Source: a virus. From it: 49,708 bases of DNA. A program made the position numbers and the translations under genes. Below are positions 16,227-23,357 of the stretch, one piece after another. The stretch's first letter is position 1. Every line of letters starts with the position of its first letter. The notes beneath the pieces are model-generated. The model was not told the origin of the DNA. It ran no database searches and was given only the letters and a program-made list of their open reading frames with translations. The DNA lies in IMG/VR virus record IMGVR_UViG_3300042474_000476, positions 1 through 49,708 of that record; one strand, given 5' to 3'.

Positions 16227-16983
16227 TTAATTGCTTTAATTCATCACTAACTAGATATTCTTTACTCATGACATGTATGCTCTGTTTGGGCAATACATAA
16301 CCTTGATCATCTATTTGTAAATAAAACTTTTGTCCTTTTAAAGATAATCTTTGTATAGATTTGTTAATGCTGACGATTGGCCACGGAAGGTAATTGCGAC
16401 TGTCTTGATGATAGCCATTGATGATATTATCTGCGATCGTAAAGGCAAAATCATTGCGGAAATTTAGGGCAGATATATTATATAATCGCCAATAATAAAT
16501 AAAATTACGCTCAATCCTAGCTACCAAATCAAATAACATCTGACTCTTGGCTGTTTTATTAAATATCACCACTGTGGCCCATAATGTAGACAGGCTGTAT
16601 TTTCCCATCAATGATGAGGGGGTATCGCCAACGAAATGATTATGTCTGGCTATGGTATAATCTTGTACCGTGTCTAGTATTTTTAATAGATTGCGATCAA
16701 ATATTAAATAATCACTGTCTAATAATATAGTCTGATCATATGGACTGTGTTCATATGCAGCATGTCGGCCACTGTTGTTCCACGGTTCAAATTCCCCGCT
16801 GTCTGTGTTATAGCGTTTGTTTTTGATCGAGGATTCTCCCCCGATTATGGTCACTGGCAATCCTAGATAATGATTGATCAGGCGCTCAGCACGGTGGGCT
16901 ATGGCCAGATAATCTATGGTATCAGTATTTTTAGCAAACAGTACCACACCCCTAGATTTTCCTGATGCGTTTGAGTTCTTCAT
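16204..16983 (-). CDS. GT-A-like glycosyltransferase homologue with DSD motif (259 aa)
   Basis: Glycosyltransferase-like protein. VVLFAKNTDTIDYLAIAHRA (13-32) forms the first strand and helix; LPVTIIGG (42-49) the second strand; YDQTILLDSDYLIFDRNLL (about 82-100) carries DSD in a classic DxD position; LWATVVIFNKTA (about 134-145) is the following strand. This is the pattern of small retaining GT-A enzymes such as family 8. It is paralogous to the 276-aa protein downstream, but the DxD is complete here. No membrane segment. Its start lies 32 bases inside the 105-aa gene. The pair probably acts on one pathway; a nucleotide-sugar donor is inferred but not identified. Confidence 0.72.
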   Translation of the reverse strand: MKNSNASGKSRGVVLFAKNTDTIDYLAIAHRAERLINHYLGLPVTIIGGESSIKNKRYNTDSGEFEPWNNSGRHAAYEHSPYDQTILLDSDYLIFDRNLLKILDTVQDYTIARHNHFVGDTPSSLMGKYSLSTLWATVVIFNKTAKSQMLFDLVARIERNFIYYWRLYNISALNFRNDFAFTIADNIINGYHQDSRNYLPWPIVSINKSIQRLSLKGQKFYLQIDDQGYVLPKQSIHVMSKEYLVSDELKQLIETATNA

Positions 16984-17269
16984 GTTCTATATGCCATGTG
17001 TTCATAGCTGATTGATAATGTTGGCGTGCTTGATCTAATAGTTCTTGCCTGATAATCTTGATTGGATTGTTGTACACGTCTTCTAGATACAGTTCATCAT
17101 CGGGCCAGGTGGCTAAAAAGGCTAATAAATCCGTATCAATGAGGAAAAGTCCCCCTGCATAGGCCAAATGCAGATCTGTTAAGATCTTGGCTTTCAGGGC
17201 CTGTTTGTTTTTTTGGTAGTTGGTAGCTACTCGGATTTGTTCAACTAATTGTTCTGGATTTGTTGGCAT
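16952..17269 (-). CDS. Small conserved-type phage protein (105 aa), first gene of accessory operon
   Basis: A helical cytoplasmic protein of unknown role. TDLHLAYAGGLFLIDTDLLAFL (32-53) is followed by an acidic segment (WPDDELYLEDVYNNPIKI) and a C-terminal helix (LLDQARQHYQSAMNTWHIEHEELKRIRK) suited to a coiled coil. The arrangement looks like a family of about 100-aa proteins in T4-like marine phages; I have no search to confirm it. The ATG lacks a clear Shine-Dalgarno sequence (TTACTAGT precedes it) but lies 50-60 bases after a strong promoter. The 5' untranslated region contains a hairpin that also serves as a terminator for the upstream virion genes. Confidence 0.68.
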   Translation of the reverse strand: MPTNPEQLVEQIRVATNYQKNKQALKAKILTDLHLAYAGGLFLIDTDLLAFLATWPDDELYLEDVYNNPIKIIRQELLDQARQHYQSAMNTWHIEHEELKRIRKI

Positions 17270-17300
17270 ACTAGTAATTATCTTAAAAAGTTTGGGTCAA

Positions 17301-17327
17301 AATAAAAGCACCAATGGTGCCTTTATT
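17301..17327 (-). terminator. Factor-independent terminator closing the virion operon
   Basis: A stem with GCACC, loop ATT and GGTGC, extended by A/T pairs to 12 positions with one mismatch (AATAAA against TTTATT). On the minus strand it is followed by TTTTATTTT. It lies 27-53 bases after the stop of the 313-aa structural gene. It is nearly symmetric and could also act for plus-strand transcripts, but no plus-strand gene leads into it. Confidence 0.8.
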
Positions 17328-17353
17328 ATATACTTTTAGCCAACTCGTGTCAA
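17325..17353 (-). promoter_or_regulatory. Consensus host-type sigma70 promoter for the accessory operon
   Basis: On the minus strand, TTGACA (17353-17348) is followed after exactly 17 bases by TATAAT (17330-17325), a perfect match to the bacterial vegetative consensus. Transcription should start near 17318, inside the terminator hairpin, about 50 bases before the first start codon. The -35 box touches the stop region of the 313-aa gene. This arrangement would express 829-17269 early or in the middle phase with host RNA polymerase. Confidence 0.82.
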
Positions 17354-18295
17354 TTAACTGACAGTTATGGTTCCCCAAACATCTGCTAAGTACGTGACTT
17401 CTGGTTTTACCACATCAATCCTGTGGCGGAATGTGCCAGACACTGCATCATCGAATGCTTCATCTGCACCGTCTGTGTAGGTTATATCATAGATAACCTG
17501 CGTGCCTAGGCCACCATTGGAGCCAGCTGCGCCAGCTACTCTCATGAGTACTTCCAGAGTATTGGCTGTATAGTTTGCATTATCGCTGGTAAGTTTTAAT
17601 ATGGTTTGATTGCTGGTTGTGAGATCCCAATATCCGATAGCTAGTCCATTGGTGGTCAATGTCTCACCTGTACCTGTACGGGTGCTGGTTAGTTGATCTA
17701 GATGCAGTGTACCTATAGCATTCATTAGATCATTATAGCTGGTTTCTTTGTTGTTATCAGTCAAGCCACTTGGTGAGAATACCAAACTAAGTCTACCACC
17801 TGCGTTGAAGAAATATCTGGCCTGATCAGCTGAAGCAAAAGTAACTGTGATCGTACGTGTAAACGTGGTGGTCGCAAATGTCGCATCAAAATTGGCTGAA
17901 GCAGTAGTAGAGCCACGAGTGCTATTGAAATCTAATTTATTTGTATTAACTGTGGTAACGGCTGTGGCTACGTTGGCAAATGCTTGTATAGTAGCACCTG
18001 CTACGATACCAATATTTGATCCTGATGCTAGTCGAGCACCTGCGCCACTTTGATGGGCTAGTGCTAGATTCAATCTCTGTACAAATGTGCTCCATTGTGT
18101 GGCTGTGACTGTTCCTCCAGCACTTACTGTAGAAATAGCACTGGCATCTTGACCATACCCAAATTGACCATTTCCTACTCCCCATACATAAGCAAAATTA
18201 CTTGGGGTACTGGTATAAGTATTAGTAGTGTTACCTCCCCAGGTTAATAAATTATAATCTAATGCTTGTATCGTTCCACCAGTTGTATATGCCAT
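17354..18295 (-). CDS. Virion structural protein, probably tail or fibre related (313 aa)
   Basis: A Ser/Thr/Ala/Gly-rich beta-structured protein. The N-terminal part (MAYTTGGTIQALDYN and WGVGNGQFGYGQ) and the A-T-QW-xxFVQRLNLALAHQ segment (about 87-103) recall small structural proteins of T4-like marine phages. A fibre-like middle (TVTFASADQARYFFNAGGRLSLVFS, about 150-174) and a C-terminal immunoglobulin-like region ending WGTITVS follow. No signal peptide or enzyme motif. It is the last gene of the virion operon, with an 18-base gap after the fibre gene and a terminator behind. Role as a tail-fibre, collar or decoration protein is inferred from position and composition. Confidence 0.72.
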   Translation of the reverse strand: MAYTTGGTIQALDYNLLTWGGNTTNTYTSTPSNFAYVWGVGNGQFGYGQDASAISTVSAGGTVTATQWSTFVQRLNLALAHQSGAGARLASGSNIGIVAGATIQAFANVATAVTTVNTNKLDFNSTRGSTTASANFDATFATTTFTRTITVTFASADQARYFFNAGGRLSLVFSPSGLTDNNKETSYNDLMNAIGTLHLDQLTSTRTGTGETLTTNGLAIGYWDLTTSNQTILKLTSDNANYTANTLEVLMRVAGAAGSNGGLGTQVIYDITYTDGADEAFDDAVSGTFRHRIDVVKPEVTYLADVWGTITVS

Positions 18296-18313
18296 TTTTT
18301 TCTGTTCCTATTT

Positions 18314-19750
18314 TTAACTATTTAGCTTAACGATGGCTTCGATAGTACCTTCGTCATCTGTTGTTTTATTTTCCAATGCTCGTCCAATGACGTTAAACGC
18401 TGTGATTTCTGTACGTTTAGCTGCCCTAGCCAAGCCCATGCCAGCCGACACTAGTCGATCACCCTTGCGAACAACGCCAACGACCCGGACTGGTACACGA
18501 CCATTTACTGCGATAGCTGGGTGTGTATTATTATCACCTGCATCACCGTTCATCAAGAAGCCTGCACGTGTACTTATGACTCCAAATACTGCTTCACTTA
18601 ATTCTTGGACTGCTTGTGTAATTTCTTGGGCGCCACCTAATTCTACTACCGTACCCGGTAACATGGGGGCATCTGCTGCGAATCGTTCTGCCAAGTCGGC
18701 GTATTGTGCTGTCACTGAAGTGCCTACTAGAAATGTAGCATGTACGTTGGCGAATCTATTACCTGCGGATCCGATATTAACTGTATTTGTGACACTTGGC
18801 ATGATTGGTGCTGTGGCAGTGATGTTGCCTGTTACACTTAATCTACCGCTGACTGTTACATTGTTACCAAATGTAGCTGAATTCGTACTAGCAGTAAGCA
18901 ATAGTGCCTGTGCTGTTACACCGTTTTGATTTACGTCAAATCTGATATTTTTGTTTAATGTAGTTTCGCTGACCACTGCTACTGTACCGCTGCTGGCGTC
19001 AAATACTAAGTCAGATCCTACTGTTAGTCCACCAGCCGCACCAAAGGCAAAATTAGTAGTCTGGCTGATATCGCTGCGCAAGAACTGGCTGGCTGTGAAT
19101 CCACCTAGAGTACTTGCACCTGTAGTGGCACCAGTGAATTGTGCTCCTGTTAAGGTGCTGGCGCTGATCAAATTCAATCCTGGGATGATCGTGCTGAATC
19201 CAGGAATCGCAGTCTGTGGAGTGAATGTAGAGTCTTTGCTCAGGATCATGATCACTGAGTTTGATACGAAAAATTGCGTAACCACATGGCTAGCACCAAG
19301 AGTATCTAAGATCGTCTGTGTTACTGGCCCACTGGTACCCGCTGTGCTGGTATATGATGGACCAATGGTGATCCAAGCTGATCCTGACCATACTTTTAGC
19401 TGTGCATTGGCTGTGTCCCACCAAATATCACCAGTGACACTGATTGCGGCACTAGGTGCTGTGGCTGATGTGATACTGCTTGAGATGGGTTTCCATATGT
19501 TGGTATCACTGTTGTAGATCTTTAGGATGTCATTGACATTATCGTACCAAAGTTGTCCGGTTAATGGGGCAGTTGGTGGAGTGGTATTAGAGAAATTTTC
19601 CAATAATTGCACATAATTTTCATTTAAGAAAATGCCGTAACCAGCATAGTTCTTGCCGATCAAGGTCAAGCTAGTGCTCGTGGTATTTACGGTACCATCT
19701 GCTACTGTGGTAATCACCGTTCCAGCTGTTTTTGTGACTGTATATGCCAT
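18314..19750 (-). CDS. Tail-fibre protein with shared attachment domain and YADLAE C-terminal domain (478 aa)
   Basis: Fibre protein with three parts. Residues 1-about 135 (LTLIGKNYAGYGIFLNENYV, GQLWYD, GDIWWD) form a domain shared with the 431- and 441-aa fibres and probably attach the fibre to the baseplate or tail. The middle is a repeated beta shaft with FTPQTAIPGF and TVNIGSAGNRFANVHA. The C-terminal part from YADLAERFAADA (about 350) through GTVVELGG, FGVIST, AVNGRVPVRVVGVVRKGD resembles peptidase_G2-like intramolecular chaperone domains of phage fibres that cleave themselves; that assignment is tentative. Start has an upstream late promoter (19777-19784). It is separated from the glycine-rich gene by 58 bases, the second-largest gap inside the virion operon. 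Confidence 0.82.
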   Translation of the reverse strand: MAYTVTKTAGTVITTVADGTVNTTSTSLTLIGKNYAGYGIFLNENYVQLLENFSNTTPPTAPLTGQLWYDNVNDILKIYNSDTNIWKPISSSITSATAPSAAISVTGDIWWDTANAQLKVWSGSAWITIGPSYTSTAGTSGPVTQTILDTLGASHVVTQFFVSNSVIMILSKDSTFTPQTAIPGFSTIIPGLNLISASTLTGAQFTGATTGASTLGGFTASQFLRSDISQTTNFAFGAAGGLTVGSDLVFDASSGTVAVVSETTLNKNIRFDVNQNGVTAQALLLTASTNSATFGNNVTVSGRLSVTGNITATAPIMPSVTNTVNIGSAGNRFANVHATFLVGTSVTAQYADLAERFAADAPMLPGTVVELGGAQEITQAVQELSEAVFGVISTRAGFLMNGDAGDNNTHPAIAVNGRVPVRVVGVVRKGDRLVSAGMGLARAAKRTEITAFNVIGRALENKTTDDEGTIEAIVKLNS

Positions 19751-19776
19751 TTTTATTACCTATTATTATATTATAT

Positions 19777-19784
19777 TATTTATC
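19777..19784 (-). promoter_or_regulatory. T4-type late promoter GATAAATA before the 478-aa fibre gene
   Basis: The minus strand reads TGATAAATA, one base from the T4 late consensus TATAAATA. It sits 26 bases before the ATG in one of the few gaps of the operon. It lies just behind a small hairpin, so a new late transcript can begin here. A gp55-like factor that recognises such boxes is encoded at 48706. Confidence 0.6.
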
Positions 19785-19787
19785 ACT

Positions 19788-19807
19788 CTTAAACTGTAGT
19801 GTTTAAG
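19788..19807 (-). terminator. Weak terminator-like hairpin after the glycine-rich gene
   Basis: A perfect 7-base stem, CTTAAAC paired with GTTTAAG around a 6-base loop, lies 1 base after the stop of the 299-aa gene. There is no run of T after it, so termination may be partial. It could instead mark mRNA processing or stability between the adhesin candidate and the next fibre gene. Confidence 0.4.
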
Positions 19808-19808
19808 A

Positions 19809-20708
19809 TTAAATTTGTGGAAATATGTAAACAAATCCACTACCGCCAGTGATCGTTGCAGCTGCACCGTTAAGTCCTATGTTAGCTGATCCTCCTGCGG
19901 GTATTAGGCTACCGCCATTTAGTCCAGAATACCCTCCCTGATCCCCGGCTTGTAGGCCACCACCATTACCACCTAAGAGATATCCGCCACCACCGCCTCC
20001 ACCGCCACCACCATCACCGCTTTTATTTTGTCCGTTCGCACCATTAGATGTTGAAGCTAGAGATGGGTTAACATTTAGTGCTGATTGTGGTTGACCATTT
20101 ACAGTACCTACATGACCTCCACCACCTCCACCACCTCCGCCACCTGCAACAGCTACATTACTACCTGTTACTGCGGTATTACTTGCTACGGATAAAATAT
20201 AGCTGGCTTCACCGCCGCCACCACCTGAGCCTGAACTTCCGCTACCGCCACTAGTTCCACCTGTACCACCTTTGAATAATCCTGTAGTTTGTCCGCCCGT
20301 GCCCCCTGCAGCTCCACCACCACCTGATCCGGCTCCGCCGCCGTGGCCAACTCCTACTAGGTAAACATTGCCCGGAGTTACATTGGATGTGAATGTTACG
20401 ATATTTCCAGCATAGCCCGGATGACCTACACCTGGGCTGTCGTTGCCACCACCGCCACCACCCGCACCACCAACAACAAACTGTAGACTGGTAATGCCAT
20501 TGGGCACTGTATAGTAATATACTCCTGGAACTGTGTATGCTGTATTACCTGTGAAATCTGGATAGAATCTCTTATTAAGTCCACCTTGATTAACAAATCC
20601 CTGTCGCAGGCTGGTCCATCCACCGGTTCCACCACCAATGTTTACATAGACTTGTTTTGCTGGTTTCCATGTACTGTCTGCTGGATCTTTAACCCATACT
20701 TTAGGCAT
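19809..20708 (-). CDS. Glycine-rich fibre-tip adhesin candidate (299 aa)
   Basis: The N-terminal 60 residues (VWVKDPADSTWKPAKQVYVN, RFYPDF) look like an attachment module. From GVYYYTVPNGITSLQFVVGGAG (about 62-83) the protein becomes extremely glycine-rich, with runs of 6-10 Gly spaced by short hydrophobic strands (YILSVAS, NVAVAGG, GYLLGG), ending in FVYIFPQI. This resembles Gly_rich_2-type domains and the polyglycine-sandwich adhesins (gp38) of T2-type phages. Receptor binding at the fibre tip is inferred. It lies two bases after the 431-aa fibre gene and just before a hairpin. GGN codon runs at 19988-20025 and 20116-20150 are slippage-prone. It could alternatively be a fibre shaft. Confidence 0.72.
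   Translation of the reverse strand: MPKVWVKDPADSTWKPAKQVYVNIGGGTGGWTSLRQGFVNQGGLNKRFYPDFTGNTAYTVPGVYYYTVPNGITSLQFVVGGAGGGGGGNDSPGVGHPGYAGNIVTFTSNVTPGNVYLVGVGHGGGAGSGGGGAAGGTGGQTTGLFKGGTGGTSGGSGSSGSGGGGGEASYILSVASNTAVTGSNVAVAGGGGGGGGGGHVGTVNGQPQSALNVNPSLASTSNGANGQNKSGDGGGGGGGGGGYLLGGNGGGLQAGDQGGYSGLNGGSLIPAGGSANIGLNGAAATITGGSGFVYIFPQI
19986..20150. repeat. Glycine-codon-rich low-complexity tracts in adhesin gene
   Basis: Two dense stretches of CCA/CCG/CCT triplets on the plus strand (GGN glycine codons on the gene strand), around 19988-20025 and 20116-20150, with similar tracts near 20213 and 20448. Triplet units mean that expansion or loss keeps the reading frame. Confidence 0.65.
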
Positions 20709-20710
20709 AG

Positions 20711-22006
20711 TTACACCTGATACCAGATATCACCGTCATTACCGCCGCTTGGAGCGGCACTAGATATAGTCCTAGTACCTTGGCTGTTCCTACCTGAAGT
20801 TTGGACATAGGTAGTCACATAAGACTGTGATGCAAAACTATTACCTGATAATGTTACACTGTTCGCAGTTATTGATACATTACCCACCGTGATTGACTGT
20901 GCAGTCACATCACCTATTAGGTGTCCATAAAGTGTCTGAGACCATACATTAGCAAATCTGGTTCCACTCGCGCCAATTTCAATGGTATTGTTAGCACTAG
21001 GTAAAAGATTTTGATTGAATGTCGCTGCTCCAGCAAATGTACTAGTTGTTCCCACAGTTAGCGAGCTGCTTATGTTTACAGCACCAAGTTGTGATATTGA
21101 CACATTCGCAAAATCTACAGATCCCGTGGTTGCGTTTAATTTAAGAAGCCTAGTTTTATTACCACCAACATTGGCATAGAAATTCATATCTCTAAGATTG
21201 GTCAGATTATCGATCCTAACTTCATTATTTGCTGTAACTGCTTTGATATTCAAATCTGTAGCTACTACCAGGCCGCCATTGAGTGTAAGTTGATAAGCTG
21301 AGGTAGTGTCCTGGTCACTGCGCAAGAATTGTGTTGAACCAACCCCATTTAAAAATAGTGCGTTGCTAGCATCACCAGTAATTTGACTACCAGCTAAAGT
21401 ATCCGAAGTTACTAGATTTATTCCTGGATTAATTATCGGAAACCCAGCTAGTGTAGTCTGAGGAGTGTATGCCGCATCGTAGCTCATGATTGCTACGATA
21501 TCGTTTGAAATATAGAACTTGATAGCTATATGATTATTAGCACTACTATCTTGTATGGTCTCAACCACTGCGCCAGATAGCGATCCTGGTGTAGTTGTTG
21601 GGGGCCCAATTAACTGCCAACCATTATCACCTATGGTTATGACACCGGTGTAGACATACAGTTGGTAGGTTGTGGTCTTGAACCATAGGTCACCTACGCT
21701 ACCATTGGCTGGAGCCGTGCCTTGCGCTATGCTGCTCGAAATAGGTTTCCATGCAGCTAATCCACTGTCATATACCTTGAGTGTTTTAATTGAACTATCA
21801 TACCAAAGTTGCCCATTGATAGAGTTTGCTGGAGCGGTATCTGACGCAAAATTTTCTAATAGATATACGAAATTTTCATTTAGGAATTCTCCATATCCTG
21901 CATAATCTCTACCTACGAGAGTAAGGCTGGTAGCGATGGTATTCAGGGTAGCGTCTTGAACTACTGCTATGACTGACCCATTCGTTGTGTTAATCGTATA
22001 TGACAT
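20711..22006 (-). CDS. Tail-fibre protein, paralogue 2 of shared attachment domain (431 aa)
   Basis: The N-terminal 140 residues (LTLVGRDYAGYGEFLNENFVYLL about 27-49, GQLWYDSS, VGDLWFKTTTYQLYVY) match the same region in the 478- and 441-aa proteins. A middle segment (MSYDAAYTPQTTLAGFPIINPGINLV) is also shared. The rest is beta-rich shaft (NNTIEIGASGTRFANVWSQTLYG), and it ends in NDGDIWYQV, like the end of the 441-aa fibre. No enzymatic domain is seen. A good ribosome binding site (AAGGT) precedes the ATG. It probably forms trimers attached to the tail. The downstream glycine-rich gene may be its tip or chaperone, as gene 38 is for gene 37 in T-even phages; inferred from order only. Confidence 0.8.
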   Translation of the reverse strand: MSYTINTTNGSVIAVVQDATLNTIATSLTLVGRDYAGYGEFLNENFVYLLENFASDTAPANSINGQLWYDSSIKTLKVYDSGLAAWKPISSSIAQGTAPANGSVGDLWFKTTTYQLYVYTGVITIGDNGWQLIGPPTTTPGSLSGAVVETIQDSSANNHIAIKFYISNDIVAIMSYDAAYTPQTTLAGFPIINPGINLVTSDTLAGSQITGDASNALFLNGVGSTQFLRSDQDTTSAYQLTLNGGLVVATDLNIKAVTANNEVRIDNLTNLRDMNFYANVGGNKTRLLKLNATTGSVDFANVSISQLGAVNISSSLTVGTTSTFAGAATFNQNLLPSANNTIEIGASGTRFANVWSQTLYGHLIGDVTAQSITVGNVSITANSVTLSGNSFASQSYVTTYVQTSGRNSQGTRTISSAAPSGGNDGDIWYQV

Positions 22007-22018
22007 TATATTACCTTA

Positions 22019-23344
22019 TTAGTTTGAGTATTGGAACCAGAAATCACCATCATTTGATCCAATGTCATTTACACCAGGATTAGGTGCTGCGTTGCTAACA
22101 AATTTAGCTGATCCACCCCACCATGTAGTTGCAGTCTTGGCAAATTGCGTAGTTGCTACCAGGCTGTTACCCGATGTGACATAGGTCTGACCTTGTGTTA
22201 CTGCTGTTGCTCCATTAAACAAGTTAAGTCCGCTAGCAGACGCTGTGGCCACAGTGGTACCATTGATCACTATGTTAGCCGACGTGCTGCTAACCCACAT
22301 GTGGCTCGCGCCATCGTAGATCTTGTAAGCATAGAAACCGGAAAAATTACGCACGAATTCTGTGGTAGCGATCATTGTATTAGCTGTCAATGCGGGAGCT
22401 GTGACAGCAGTTGATACTCCCCATAGATTAGCATTAATGAAACTGTTATCCACGTATTGTTTTGTTGCTACGCCCAATGCTACTGCTGGATCTGTATTAA
22501 CCGTAATCTGACCAGCGGTTGTTACTATAAGAGCAACGTTACCTTGATTTACAAGATTTAATGTGCCATTAAGTGTATTGTGTAGGCTTACGTTATTGCT
22601 GGAAATATTAGCAACAAATTGTCCAAATGCTCCCACCGTAAGTCCGCTATCGTTAACGATACTTAATGTGCCTGTGCCACTGTTGTTGATGTTGTTACGG
22701 AAATAGTTAGCGGCCTGTTGTCCACCTAGATTGTTGGCATTTTCTGCTACACCATAGATTGGATACACGCTGCTGAGATTGTGTCCAACTCTGATGTTGG
22801 CAAATCCTGTGATAGGAGTCGCTGGAGTGAAATTTGCACTGCTGATAATAGCAGTTCTAACACCATCTAGATATAGACTCGTTACTGGTATGTTATCGAT
22901 AGTTTCACGGATTGCAGTGCTCTTGCCATCAACCACACTGTATCCAGGACCTACTTGGATCCATCCAGTGCTGGCAAAAGGAGTAGTACCATCATAGACA
23001 TATAATTGTTTGTCTGTGCTAGCCCACCATAAGTCACCTGCGATAGTAGTAGCAGGTGCGGTAGATTGGCTAGTACAGGATCCAATGATCTTCCAAACAC
23101 TACCCGTCCACACTTTAGCCACACTACTACCAGTGTCGTACCAAATTTGCCCTGTATTAGGATTACTTGGGCTTACGCTGTAGGCAAAGTTCACTAGGAG
23201 AGCTACTAGATCATTTTGTATGATCTGACCATATCCACTATAGTTACGACCAACTAAGGTCAAACTGGTTGCGGTGTTATTTATGGTTCCGTCTAGGACT
23301 TCGCCTAGAGTTTGTCCATTGGGTAAATTAATTATGTACGACAT
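22019..23344 (-). CDS. Tail-fibre protein, paralogue 3 of shared attachment domain (441 aa)
   Basis: Third fibre with the common N-terminal domain: LTLVGRNYSGYGQIIQNDLVALL (27-49), GQIWYDTG, GDLWWASTDKQLYVYDG. After it come shaft-like beta segments (FRNNINNSGTGTLSIVNDS, LHNTLNGTLNLVNQG) and short ATKQYVDNSF and ATTEFVRNF motifs, typical of phage fibre shafts. The last residues, NDGDFWFQYSN, resemble the end of the 431-aa fibre. Ribosome site AGGAAG precedes the ATG. Three paralogues next to each other suggest fibres with a common anchor and different distal parts. Confidence 0.8.
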   Translation of the reverse strand: MSYIINLPNGQTLGEVLDGTINNTATSLTLVGRNYSGYGQIIQNDLVALLVNFAYSVSPSNPNTGQIWYDTGSSVAKVWTGSVWKIIGSCTSQSTAPATTIAGDLWWASTDKQLYVYDGTTPFASTGWIQVGPGYSVVDGKSTAIRETIDNIPVTSLYLDGVRTAIISSANFTPATPITGFANIRVGHNLSSVYPIYGVAENANNLGGQQAANYFRNNINNSGTGTLSIVNDSGLTVGAFGQFVANISSNNVSLHNTLNGTLNLVNQGNVALIVTTAGQITVNTDPAVALGVATKQYVDNSFINANLWGVSTAVTAPALTANTMIATTEFVRNFSGFYAYKIYDGASHMWVSSTSANIVINGTTVATASASGLNLFNGATAVTQGQTYVTSGNSLVATTQFAKTATTWWGGSAKFVSNAAPNPGVNDIGSNDGDFWFQYSN

Positions 23345-23357
23345 TTTATCTTCCTAG

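Noticed and set aside
4645-17269. RiPP-type system with radical SAM maturases
   Set aside because: No short precursor with a leader and a Cys-, Ser- or Tyr-rich core, no peptidase and no exporter were seen. The 33-aa peptide is a basic helix without such a core. Glycan-type neighbours fit better, though a distant precursor cannot be excluded.
1-17269. Host chromosomal island rather than phage DNA
   Set aside because: The accessory operon follows the virion operon directly across a 53-base terminator/promoter overlap, is as compact as phage DNA and carries no integrase, IS or tRNA joint.
18333-19517. Two long plus-strand frames opposite the 478-aa fibre
   Set aside because: They are mirror frames of a low-complexity Ala/Thr/Val-rich gene; no start signals and no protein-like motifs.
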